Below, piece after piece: positions 1 to 9,004 of a stretch of 21,134 nucleotides of DNA. Numbering within the stretch: position 1 is the first letter of the stretch; every line of letters starts with the position of its first letter. The position numbers and the translations under genes were made by a program. The stretch is from Chara braunii (lineage: Eukaryota > Streptophyta > Charophyceae > Charales > Characeae), in assembly GCA_003427395.1 (NCBI GenBank), contig BFEA01000876.1:439841-460974 (forward strand), read 5' to 3'. Below the pieces are notes generated by a model. The model was not told the origin of the DNA. It searched no databases and worked only from the letters and a program-made list of their open reading frames with translations.

Positions 1-554
1 TTCCAGAATGAATCTGGTCACGGATGAATCTCCCCAAGTGACCGTTTTTTACCGTTAAGGTTTTTTTCTCTTTTTTTTTTTTTTTTTTTCTTTTCTCCTC
101 CTTTCTTGGACAGTAGGGACCTGCTAGTCCCTACCTATGGCAGTCCCTATTGACGACCAACTCACTCACTCCCTCTCACTCTTTTTGTCTTATTCTTCCC
201 AATTTTTTTTTTTTTTCTCTTTTCTCTAGCATGCCAAGTGTCAAGTGGCCGTTAAGGCCCTTTTCTAGTTTCTTTCTGTTAGTTTTGGCCCTCCCTATGC
301 CCAAGGTGCCATCCGTTATTTCTCGGACTGCAATAATGGCCTTCCCATGCCCATGGGAGCCTCTTTTTACTCCTACATTTCTCCTGCAATGGTCCCTCCT
401 ACTCCGATTTTCTCCCGGAGGTCTATTTTTCACATGGGGTCTTATTTGACTCTATTTTCTTGAGGGAGGTTGATCCGAGATTTTTCGGATTGTTCCCATG
501 CCTCCCACTTCAGTTTTCTTTACTTTTCCTTTTCCTTTTGGCCTTGCCGTTTGC
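1..554. other. Non-coding flank with homopolymer tract and one hairpin
   Basis: No gene is visible. There is a long T-rich tract at about 60-95 and another at 200-225. A perfect hairpin lies at 113-134 (8-bp stem GTAGGGAC/GTCCCTAC, 6-nt loop). The motif CCGTTAAGG occurs twice (about 52 and 249), both times after a CAAGTG-like context, suggesting an old duplication. Short open frames here are low-complexity, T-rich and not protein-like. Confidence 0.5.
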
Positions 555-616
555 CACCACTAGTACTTGCACTAGTGGTGCTAATATTCTTGGTCGTCAA
601 GATGTCGATCTTGACG
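555..616. repeat. Two adjacent perfect hairpins with unrelated stems
   Basis: Hairpin 1 is at 555-580: a 10-bp perfect stem (CACCACTAGT/ACTAGTGGTG) with a 6-nt loop. Hairpin 2 is at 595-616: a 9-bp perfect stem (CGTCAAGAT/ATCTTGACG) with a 4-nt loop. The two stems share no sequence, so neither is a copy of the other. Both belong to the wider pattern of short perfect hairpins between 0.1 and 11.7 kb. Confidence 0.75.
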
Positions 617-629
617 GTGCACCTTGCAT

Positions 630-735
630 TTATTATTTTTCCCTCATGCAGTGCCGCCGTTTCTTCTTGGGACTTTCACATGTTATTATTTTTCCCTCAT
701 GCGGTGCCGCCGTTTCTTATTGGGACTTTCACATG
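630..735 (+). repeat. Tandem 53-bp repeat, 2 copies
   Basis: Two near-identical adjacent copies, 630-682 and 683-735. Each starts TTATTATTTTTCCCTCATGC and ends in GGGACTTTCACATG. I see two single-base differences. No coding meaning is apparent. Confidence 0.85.
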
Positions 736-740
736 TTCTC

Positions 741-875
741 ACCACTTGTCCCGTTGGTGGTCCCCGACACTTAGTCCCGTCGGTGGTTTCCGACACTTAG
801 TCCCGTCGGCTGTCCCCGACACTTAGTGCCGCCGGTGGTCCCCGACACTTAGTCCTGTCGGCGGCCCCCGACACA
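741..875 (+). repeat. Tandem 26-bp repeat, about 5 copies
   Basis: The motif CCCCGACACTTAGTCCCGTC recurs with a fixed 26-bp step: GACACTTAG starts at 766, 792, 818 and 844, and a decayed fifth copy begins near 870. Substitutions are scattered among copies. The step is not a multiple of three, which argues against a coding repeat. Confidence 0.85.
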
Positions 876-1654
876 TTTCGCCCCGGACGCCATTATTTTT
901 ACTTAGTCTCACGTGGCCCCGGGTGCCTTTCCCCGAGGTGTCCCATGCCTCTTGGGCGTCTTGTCGCCCCATAGCAACCCCTCTCCTCAGTCTTTCCTCT
1001 CGCCTTGTTTGTGCCGATCTCTTTGGTCGTGGGCCTCCGCTCCGAGGCTCCCATAGGTGTCCCCCACGTTGGACCCTCATTTCCTGGCTTCCCACGGCTT
1101 CTGGCCGCCCATCCCTCGACTTCCTCATTCCCTTATTGCTGTCGCGCTGCAATTGCTAGTTCAAAGACCCTTTGGCCTTAGTCTTATTGCATTCCGATGG
1201 CCCTCCCGGCCTCCTGCTATGTTCTATGGGCCCCTGTTCTTGCGCTCGCTTGCTTGCCGCCGCTAGTTCTTTCCTCCTGTGGTTCTCTCCTCAGGGCATC
1301 ACTCCCTTCTGCGGCCTAATCCTTTGTCTTTTATCTCTCCTGCTTCCTCACTCCAGATTTCTCTGTTGTGCACAAATTGTCCGTATTCAATCTCTCGAGT
1401 GATGGAAAGTTATTCGGGACCCACCAGTCCCGACACCGGGCACGATTTTTGGCCGGGTACTGTCGGGAGTTTGAGATGGCGAGAAGGCTGGTGGGGCGCA
1501 GTGGGAGAGGGACAACACACAAGATTCTGAATAGGATTAGGCAGGGAGAGAGTCGGTTTCGGGGTTATGACCCCAGGCGAATAAGAGAGTGAGGTTAGTT
1601 ATGTCAAAGAGGTAGTTAGTTAGGAGGTAGGAGGGAAAGATGCCGCGTGAAACT
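876..1654. other. Non-coding stretch with a compound hairpin at 1415-1468
   Basis: No convincing gene. At 1415-1468 there are two mutually exclusive folds. CGGGAC (1415-1420) can pair with GTCCCG (1427-1432) over a 6-nt loop. Alternatively TCCCGAC (1428-1434) can pair with GTCGGGA (1462-1468), with further inner pairing. The rest is C/T-rich on the plus strand and otherwise featureless to me. Confidence 0.4.
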
Positions 1655-1870
1655 GTCGGGGCATGCGGCTATGGCAGAAAGAGGAAAGTTGTAACACGCC
1701 TGTTCCCTAACGGAATCGGGCGGGATAAAGCTCAAAATTGGGGGTTTGGGCATGGGCGAGTTTACTCGTTGTGTTAGTTTTAGCAATAGATTAGTAAAAT
1801 AGGAGTTAGAAAGAAAAGTTAGTCAGACTAGATATGGCGGAGAAGAGAAAATAACTAGGATAGGAAAAAA
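1655..1870. repeat. Degenerate repeat of about 170 bp, left counterpart of the 11.46-11.93 kb array
   Basis: CGGCTATGGCAGAAAGAGG near 1662 and GATATGGCGGAGAAGAG near 1832 are related words about 170 bp apart. The reverse complements of similar words (GCCATAGC, CCGCCATAT) recur in the right region at about 11.57, 11.75 and 11.91 kb. This suggests the inverted repeat once extended this far, but divergence is high. Confidence 0.35.
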
Positions 1871-3239
1871 AAGAAAAAAAAAAATACTTACCTCACTCAA
1901 TTCCCGGCGGAATCGAGTATGGGAGATAGTTAATCCATGGTTTTAGCCTAGGGCGAACTCGGTGACGCGATCCGGACGATGAGAAAATTAGTAGAATAGA
2001 AGATTAGAAAAGAAGAGTTTGCGCGGAGGTGTAGCAGTGGAGGATTTTCGAATGCGACAGTGTATTTTTCCGTTTTTTTGGTAAAAGATTCATTTTTAAT
2101 TTTTTCTTTGTATTTTGCTCCTCCTTTCTGTGTGCATTGGGCCGGGTATGATGCCGAGGTAGGCGCGGGGGCGAATCAGAGGGAGAGAGAGAGGGTAGGA
2201 TCGGAGAAGGAGTAGCGGACCGGGACGCAAACTCGTGCCAGGTACGTTTGTAGAAATTGGAAGAGAAATGTCACTTACCTGTCGGGGAGGGAAGCGGGAT
2301 CACGAGGCTGCTTGGCTTGGAACGCCTGTGTTGCCTGTCGGTGGTGACGGTAGTTTGTCGATGTGACCTGCTGGCTCAGTGAGTGGTGGGAGCTAACAAT
2401 CTGCGGGGCTCAATCGTGATGCGAACTGGCCATGGGCTACTTTGCTCCTTGGTGGATGTACGGACATCCTCGACTGAGCTCGGCCGTTGTCCCGTTGCCT
2501 GTATCTCACTTGTTCTGCATGCGGTTCTGTGCGGGGTGATGCACCCGTTGTGCAGCGGGGCCGTGTTATGGGTGTCGTCTTCTGCTTCACTGTTTCGCCG
2601 CCATCCACCAGCAGTGCCTGTCGTATTTGCCGCTTGTGTACCCCTGTAAGTTGGCTGCCTTGTCGCTGGCACCCTCCACTCCGCTTCAAGCTTGCCAACC
2701 TGCTGAGTAGCTCACCTGACTGGGAGAGGAAGCATAAGTCCAAGTTCGGAGAGGGTACGGACTGCAGTTTAGTGGGATCGTACATTAAGTGGTTGCGGGT
2801 AATAACCTCTTGGCCCGTGGGTTATACGTTGTCAAATAGCGGAGGAGCAAGGAACTGCAAGCGGACTGCAACTTGGACGCCTACCTGAGGATTGTTATGC
2901 CGCTCATGTGACTGAGTTGAAGCGGCGCCCGGCGAGCCACGAGATTGCAGACCATTCAGTTGAGTGGTGGGTCGCTCACCCTCCTGATCGAAGCAGCGTG
3001 ATTCCGGCTGCAGACAAGGTGTGGGCCAGGCGCTGGCGACAGTCTACACGGTCACCCTTTGCGTGCACTCTGTCCGGCGCTGTGGACTGCGGGGTCAGGC
3101 TTGCTTTAGCGCCAATAAGAACGGTGCTTGGCTGAGTCACGACCGGATTTGAGCCTTGTTGAGGAGTCGCTGGTATGATTGTGGAGGGGTGTTAAGGAGC
3201 TAATGCGGCAGTTTGGGGAGGATTGACTTCGACGGTTTG
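1871..3239. other. Outer, highly diverged left-arm sequence; no gene
   Basis: No gene recognised. Short matches to the inverted right side (for example an ACTTACC context near 2273 against 11344, and GTTTGGGGAGGATTG near 3213 against the complement of about 10490) suggest an extension of the inverted repeat. I cannot align it continuously. Reverse-strand GTAAGT words occur at 1886-1891 and 2273-2278. Open frames of 70-130 codons overlap on both strands and look random. Confidence 0.4.
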
Positions 3240-3789
3240 ACTCTGATTTGATCGAGCTATCGCATTGGCTGCCATCGTGGGGCCCTCAGGCGCATCTAGG
3301 AATCAAGGCCCTCTCTGCCAGTCTGAAAGCACCCTTCTTGGATCTGAGTGACTCAAACTTTCCCCTTCTGCCCTTCTTACTCCAAGTCTAGTCTGAATCT
3401 GAGAGGAAGGCGGCAGGCGGGATTGCAACTCGTAGGACCGCAACAAGACTCTGTGGGGAGTCAACCCACCGATTGCGGGAGCTCTGCCGGAGCCTAGGCG
3501 AGGCTCTGGAGGCAAGGGACTCAGGGGTAATCATCGCTTTCCCTTCTATAAACCCAGGTTATAGCCCTTTCTGTACTACCCATTGCATGTCTGACTGAGT
3601 ATATGGTGTGCAGCCCTACTTTGACTTTCAGGACATAAGTCAGACTAAATAAAGGAATGCATGCGTAACCTCAGTTTTAGTTTTGTTGATTGACTGAAAG
3701 CAAATTGTAAAAATAGATTGCGTCTGGGGAAAGGTACGATGGGAAGCAGTATTGTTTTGAGGTTTGACTGGGCCGTTAAGGCTGGGAGG

Positions 3790-4722
3790 TCCCCATAACT
3801 TTGGGGAGACCCGATGCTTTGTTTATTTTGGTTTGCATGGAGCGTCAGACCCTTCTATAAGTTTAGGGGGTCTGATTGCTCTGGAGGCTGGGAAGTCCGC
3901 ATAAGTTTGGGGAGACCCAGTGCTGTGATTTTGCATGGAGGGTCAGACTGTTCTATAAGTTTAGGTGGCCTGATTGCTCTGACTTGCGAGGGCTTGCTTG
4001 CGATTGACTTTTCAGGGGCCAAGTGCGTTCTGTAAGTTCAGGTGCCTTGGTCGCCTTGTTTATTTTGGGTTTTCTCAGTTTCTTAAGGTTCTGAACGAGG
4101 AGGTCTGAGCTGTTGTATAAGTTTAGGTGGCTGAGTCTCTTCCTGCTTTTATTTGAGAAAGTGAACTTGGCAAAGGGCAGACTGTTCTGTAAGTTCAGGT
4201 GGTCCAGCCCAATGCCACGCACATGATGGTTCAGAGAGAAAGAAATCAGGTGGAGAGGCAGACCCTTCTGCAAGTTCAGGGGGTTTGACTCAAAGCCCGC
4301 ACATGCTGGAACCCAAGGTTACAATTTGGCTATATTTTATTATTATTCTACTTATGAACGAGCTAATCAGACTGTTCTATAAGTTTAGGCGGTCTGACTA
4401 TAGCCTATCACAACATGAAGAGAGTACAACTAAGAGTATAACTGAAGGTAACTTGGGCCGGCTGAGCATTGTTTCTAAGATGAATGGCTCAGTCCTACGC
4501 CCCTTTGACGATTAAGTTCAGAGATATATATATAATCTGGCTACTAAACAGTCCAGGGCGACTAAAATGGTCTAGTCATATGCCCAAAGAAGAGAAAAGT
4601 TGTTGTGCCCTGTGTTTGTGTATACTTTGGCTAAGTTGGGCTCATTCCATAAGTTTGGGTGGCCCGACTTTAGGCCTGGCTAAGGTAAGGTCCATTCCAT
4701 AAGTTTGGGTGTCCTGACCTTA
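3790..4722 (+). repeat. Constant-loop hairpin array, left arm (about 12 units)
   Basis: Units centre on ATAAGTTTAGG or ATAAGTTTGGG and recur every 50-170 bp. Each is flanked by inverted sequences able to pair. Clear stems: TCAGACCC/GGGTCTGA (3845-3852, 3868-3875); TCAGAC/GCCTGA (3943-3948, 3968-3973); GGCCAAG/CTTGGTC (4017-4023, 4046-4052); CAGACCC/GGGTTTG (4259-4265, 4281-4287); TCAGAC/GTCTGA (4367-4372, 4392-4397); CTGAGC/GCTCAG (4462-4467, 4487-4492, different loop); AAGTTGGGC/GCCCGACTT (4633-4641, 4662-4670); TAAGGTAAGG/CCTGACCTTA (4681-4690, 4713-4722, one mismatch). In the best units the loop is 15 nt, TTCTATAAGTTTAGG. Stems differ strongly between units while the loop does not. Confidence 0.85.
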
Positions 4723-5012
4723 TGTCTTATGTAAGCTAGGTATAAGGGGCTAAATCATTGAAAGACTATGAACTATTGTCTGCTAAGTTAACTTGGGATG
4801 GCGAGAGTACTTACCTTTGTGTTTTGGCCTGCATGTGACTGAGTGAGGCTACTACTTGGTCTGAGTTTCAGTTTGACAGGTAGTTGCTTTAGAGGCTCGC
4901 CACGTGCTAGAGCGATAGGAGTTAGTCTCAATTCCTACATTTTCTGAACAAAGTTTTTACTTAGATCAATTCTTACATTTTCTGAGATCTTTTGTTATAA
5001 TTGGCTTTGTAT

Positions 5013-5302
5013 AAATTTTGGTAAGCTACTTTCTCTATGAGAAGCGCTACCGAAATTTCTGCAAATCCAGGGGGTTAGTCAAATTTTGACTTGTCAAAGT
5101 TCAACTTGTCTAAAGTTTGTATATGACTTAGTAAAAATATGGGAAGCCTCATTTTCTAAAGGGAGTGCTGCCCAAATTTTTGCTAATTCAGGGAGTAGAC
5201 AAAATTGGACTTTCGAAAGTCAAAAACTATTTTTGTTTTTATATTCGGGCTGATATAAATTTTGGAAAGGCACTTCTCCTACGGGAAGCGATTCTGAAAT
5301 TT
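5013..5302 (+). repeat. AAATTT-bounded 46-bp hairpin array, left arm (3 units)
   Basis: The three units are 5013-5058, about 5134-5179 and 5257-5302. They start and end in AAATTT or a variant, with an imperfect hairpin between, such as GGTA..CTC/GAG..TACC in unit 1 and TGGGAAGC/GCTGCCCA in unit 2. The spacers carry their own palindromes with unrelated sequence: TTTGAC-tt-GTCAAA at 5085-5098 and the perfect 14-bp palindrome GACTTTCGAAAGTC at about 5211-5224. The step is about 120 bp. The array is mirrored at 8065-8706. Confidence 0.8.
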
Positions 5303-5927
5303 TCTTTGTTTAAAGGAGATAGATTATATTTTGACAGGTGGCGATTCAAACAATCCACTCTGTATAAGGGAGATTATGCCAGGGTCTACCTTTGCTTTGG
5401 TAACTGCCTAAAGGTAGATTCGGACTTAGTTAATTAGGATGGTTTGAGTGAGATCGTGATAAGGGGATTATTCTCCATGGACTTATAGGTTTAGCCTGGG
5501 GATTGGTCTGCCATGTGTTACAGGTCCTCTTGATCGTTTGATTCATGACTTGGATTAGTTTCAGCTTGATACTACGAGGATCGTTTTCTGTTATGTTATC
5601 ACTGATAACAGGTCGGTTGCCGATTCGTCGGTTTACGATCCAATTCCAATCCACTCTTGCCACTCAACCTAAAGGCTTTAGCCCTGTGGTTTGAATTGTT
5701 TCATTGTGTTTTCACCCGGACTTTATTGAATGGCCATTTAACAAAAGTAGTGAGTCTTTATTTTGGGGAGTTGCACAAGAGTGAGGTTTGTATGACTAAA
5801 GCAAGGGGTATGAGTATAGAGAATGGTTGAAGTTGACCCTGTGTAGTGCGTGAACTTTTGTTGGACTTTTGATGTGATTGCAGGTATGATTGTGGTTCGG
5901 ACTCTGGATGTGACTGCTTGCGATTAC

Positions 5928-6015
5928 ATATATATATATGGCTGAGAGGAGCCCCACTGTGACTGTGAGAAGTGATCGTCCTATATAAATAAACCTTATG
6001 CATATACTTATATGT
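5928..6015 (+). repeat. Inner segment of left arm
   Basis: Starts with a short TA tract (5928-5939). It then matches the reverse complement of about 7105-7190, including GAGGAG, CCCACT and the word GAGAAGTGATCGTC. On the right side it is separated from the main arm by a private insertion at about 7223-7418. Here it is contiguous with the main arm. Confidence 0.75.
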
Positions 6016-7104
6016 GCCTCGGGTATGCGCGCGGCTTACTGTGATCATGCGCAAGGGTTAGCTAGATTATGGCTTGAGAGAAAAGGGAAACCCTCTCTTA
6101 TCCTTTCCTTTTTAGAGATTTTTATAGTCGGACGTTGGTCCTGGGCCGGGGTTCAAGGTCCTTGTCCAGGACATCCCAAGCCCTAGACTCTGCAGGGAAG
6201 GAATCTGCCCCCGTGCAGAGCCTATTTGTCTTGCCTACCGAGACGCTCAGACCAAAGGCCGGAGGTCTCGCGGCGACTGCACGACTATTCCTTCAACCGT
6301 GCAATATCGTGAGGGATTAGACCCTCACGACACTTCGAGTCTGACACTTGAGTGTCATAAGCGACACTCAGATCCACGAGGGACCGCTTGATTATGGGCA
6401 CTACATAGTACGCCATCATTGCGACTGCTTGCAAATGCTTGCATTGCGAATCAGTATAAGTTAGCCCTGCGTCCGCACGGTTTTATATAAAGTATCGCGC
6501 GCGACGGCTATCCGATTTCCGCATCGGAAAGTTATGGGATGGCTACTAAGGGACTAGGAGTGTTGCCGCGTTGTTCGTTTGTGTCGACCTGTATATGTCT
6601 ATGTGTTTTATTTTGGTGTTTGTTGAAGTGATGTGCGCGTGGTGTGTGGGATGCATCATAGTCGACCGACGACGGATCGCACTTGGCACTTCAGCCCCCC
6701 AAGTTGACGGTTCGCGTGCGGGTATGACAGAGGCGTATTACCGCGCGTACCCCCTATGCTACAGCGAACGAGAAACGCCCTCGGCTGGTCCACCTCTGCG
6801 ATTGCAACTGATTAGCTTTCGTACTGTGGACTGGTAGCTCGACGGGGATACGCCCACCGAAGGGAGGTGACAACTCCCGTAAGGTGGAGGTAAGTCGTGC
6901 CTCGCGTAGGCCCTATCCTGTCGTAGGGACTCGCGAGAGGTATGGCTGGCGCACTCGGCCGAAGCGGCTTGCGGAAACTCCATGTATATTCATGACGAAG
7001 GATTTAAGACCAACTCCTGCGTGACGCGGTCGGGAGGGTCCCGCGCTGCCCTGGTGCGGTGCCGGACCGATGCGCCCGACAACGTGAGCTCCCAACATAG
7101 GTAC
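6016..7104. other. Central spacer of giant inverted repeat; hairpin-rich, no gene
   Basis: Unique sequence between the arms with no convincing reading frame. It contains strong local hairpins: TCGTGAGGG/CCCTCACGA at 6307-6330 (9 bp, 6-nt loop); GACACT-tg-AGTGTC near 6341-6354; CCGAT/ATCGG near 6509; a two-step hairpin at 6854-6887 (CCACC/GGTGG around GGGAG/CTCCC); and another at 6901-6937 (CTCGCG/CGCGAG around CCCTA/TAGGG). It is richer in CG dinucleotides than the arms. It is the natural position for a shared promoter of outward transcripts, which is inference only. Confidence 0.5.
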
Positions 7105-7188
7105 ACATGTATTTTTATATATGTATATATGTATAGGGGATAAGTATGTGACGATCACTTCTCATAATCATAGTGGGACTCCTCACAT

Positions 7189-7222
<34 letters not shown>
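7105..7222 (-). repeat. Inner segment of right arm plus (AT)16 microsatellite
   Basis: Reads as the reverse complement of 5928-6015, sharing the complement of GAGAAGTGATCGTC at about 7150-7163. It ends in an uninterrupted AT microsatellite at 7191-7222. The same tract is only about 12 bp long in the left arm. Confidence 0.75.
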
Positions 7223-7225
<3 letters not shown>

Positions 7226-7418
7226 TAGATTATCATTTACAGTGTAATCAGTGAGGGGATTTTGCAGACTGCTGAGGGTTCAGCCTCCTAATGAGTCGGT
7301 GAAACTCCGACGAAACAGTTTGTCACAGCCCCTCATTTGTTGTCCTCTTCTCTCTCTCTGCCTACGGTTTACCGGGCAGTTCTGTTTGTGACTATATATA
7401 TATATCGTCACAAACAGA
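7223..7418. mobile_element. Right-arm-specific insertion in a TA tract
   Basis: The arms match up to the TA tract on both sides of this segment, at 7191-7222 and 7419-7442. The left arm has no equivalent, so about 196 bp was gained here or lost on the left. It holds the hammerhead-like fold at 7253-7334. It ends in a hairpin at 7381-7418 with a 12-bp perfect stem (TCTGTTTGTGAC/GTCACAAACAGA) over a TA-rich loop. No reading frame and no obvious terminal inverted repeats were seen. Calling it mobile is inference from the interrupted homology. Confidence 0.5.
7253..7334 (+). ncRNA. Hammerhead-ribozyme-like fold (type III, probably degenerate)
   Basis: Three helices occur in the order expected for a type III hammerhead. 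Stem III pairs 7253-7271 with 7316-7334 (16 of 19 positions, two of them G-U). Stem I is GAGG/CCTC (7274-7277, 7284-7287) with a 6-nt loop. The core is CTAATGA at 7288-7294, where the canonical is CTGATGA. Stem II is GTCGG/CCGAC (7295-7299, 7307-7311), followed directly by the conserved GAAA at 7312-7315. The cleavage-site triplet reads GCT rather than GTH. So the two departures are G5 to A and U16.1 to C. G5 is normally essential, so self-cleavage is doubtful. The arrangement is hard to get by chance and I read it as a decayed or variant hammerhead. Confidence 0.6.
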
Positions 7419-8064
7419 TATATATATATATATATATATATAGGATCACAGGCAGGTCACTCCAAATCCGAACCACCATATATATCTGCACTCACATCCA
7501 AGAGTCACACAAAAGCCAACGCACTACACGGAGTCAACTTCAACCAACCTCTACACTCATACCCCTTGCTTTAGCCATGCAAGCCCCAACCTCCTGTCCA
7601 ACCAACCATAATTAAATACTCAGTACCTTTGTTAAATGGCCATTCAAAAAAAGTATGGGTGAAACCTTAATAAAACAATAACAATCATCAGGGCTAAAGC
7701 CTTTTTAGGTTGAGTATTGAGGATAAATTGGAGTTGAGTCTTAAATCGACGGATCGGCTACCGACCTGTTATCAGTAATAACAGAAGGTGATCCTTGTAG
7801 GATCAAACTGAATCTAGCCCAAAATCCTGAACCAATCGATTAAGAGGACATGTAACACATGACATGCCAATCCCTTAGGCTAAATCTATAAGTCCACGGA
7901 GAGTAATCCCCATACCACGATCTCACTCAAATCATTCTAAATAACTAAGCCTAAGCCTACCTTTAAGTAAATGCCAAAAGAAAGGTAGACCCCGACAGAA
8001 CCTCCTCTATACAGAGTGGATTTTTCAGATCTGTCAAATATAATCTAACTCCTTTAAACTAAGA

Positions 8065-8706
8065 AAATTTCGGCAACGCTTCCCGTAGGAAAAGTGCCTT
8101 CGCAAAATTTATATTAGCTCAAAAATCAAACTTTTAATTCTAGAAAATCAAAATTTGTCTAACTCTTTGAATCAATCAAAATTTGGGCAGCACTCTCTTT
8201 AGGAAGGGAGACTTTCCAGATTTATACTCAGTCAAATATGAACTCAAATATAAAATTTGAGTTCTGCTAAGACAAATTTTAACTAACTCCTTAGATTTGT
8301 TGAAATTTTGGTAGCGCTTCCCGTAAAGAAAGGGCTATTCCAAGATTTATACTCAGTCAAATATGAACTCAAATATAAAATTTGAGTTCTGCTAAGACAA
8401 ATTTTAACTAACTCCTTAGATTTGTTGAAATTTTGGCAGCGCTTCCCGTAAAGAAAGGGCTATTCCAAGATTTACACAAAGCTAAGTTCAAAAACTTGAC
8501 TTCTCAAGGTCCAATTTTGTCTAACTCCCCGATTTAGCAAAAAATTTGGCAGCACTCCCTTTAGAAAAGGAGACTTCCCAGATTTTACTAAGTCATATAG
8601 AAAAGTCAGACGAACTGAACTTTGAAAAGACAAAATCTGACTAACTCCTTGGTTTTGTAGAAATTTCGGCAGCGCTTCCCGTAGAGAAAGTGTTAGTCCA
8701 AGATTT
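8065..8706 (-). repeat. AAATTT-bounded hairpin array, right arm (6 units)
   Basis: Units begin AAATTT and end AAATTT or GATTT: 8065-8110, 8179-8223, 8303-8348, 8428-8473, 8542-8586 and 8661-8706. Most contain GCAGC or GTAGC, then GCTTCCCGTA or ACTCCCTTTAG, then a partly complementary return strand. The step is 113-125 bp. Spacers contain separate palindromes with different sequences, such as GAACTCAAAT/ATTTGAGTTC at 8240-8264 (10-bp perfect stem, 5-nt loop) and CTTGA/TCAAG near 8490. Confidence 0.8.
8221..8470 (+). repeat. Recent tandem duplication, 125 bp x 2
   Basis: 8221-8345 and 8346-8470 are almost identical; I see one substitution (GTAGCG against GCAGCG). The duplicated unit contains one AAATTT hairpin and one 10-bp spacer hairpin. 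This directly shows how the right-arm array grew. Confidence 0.9.
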
Positions 8707-9004
8707 ATACAAGACCAAGTAAAACAAAAGATCCCAGAAAATGCAGAAATTGATCTACGTAAAATAAACTTAACTCAGAAAATGCAGAAATTGAAACTAA
8801 CTCCGACAGCTCTAGCACGTGGCGAGCAACTAAAGCAACTACCTATTCAACTAAAACACAGACTAAATAGTGGCCTCACTCAGTCACATGCAGGCCAAAC
8901 CACAATGGTAAGTACTCTCACCATCCCAAAGTTAACTTATCAGACAATAGTTCATAGTCTTTCAATCATTTATCCCCTTATACCCAACTTACATAAGGCA
9001 TAAT

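Larger units (their letters stand above)
3240..5927 (+). repeat. Left arm of giant inverted repeat
   Basis: This segment reads as the diverged reverse complement of 7443-10480. Anchor matches include GGGGCCCTC with GGCGCAT near 3280 against 10410, CCGGAGCCTAGGCGAGG near 3488 against 10195, TAAATAAA with GAATG near 3645 against 10030, GAGAGTACTTACC near 4803 against 8905, and TGGCCATTTAAC near 5733 against 7634. Anchors occur in strictly mirrored order. The arm contains two hairpin arrays and no recognisable protein. It is about 350 bp shorter than the right arm, largely because the AAATTT hairpin array has three units here and six there. Confidence 0.85.

Noticed and set aside
3790-4722. CRISPR-like array (short repeat with variable intervals)
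   Set aside because: Only the loop is constant, the intervals vary from about 50 to 170 bp, there are no cas genes, and the context is eukaryotic.
7620-7710. Reverse-strand CTGATGA near 7685 as a second hammerhead core
   Set aside because: No stem II followed by GAAA at the right distance, and no stem III partner.
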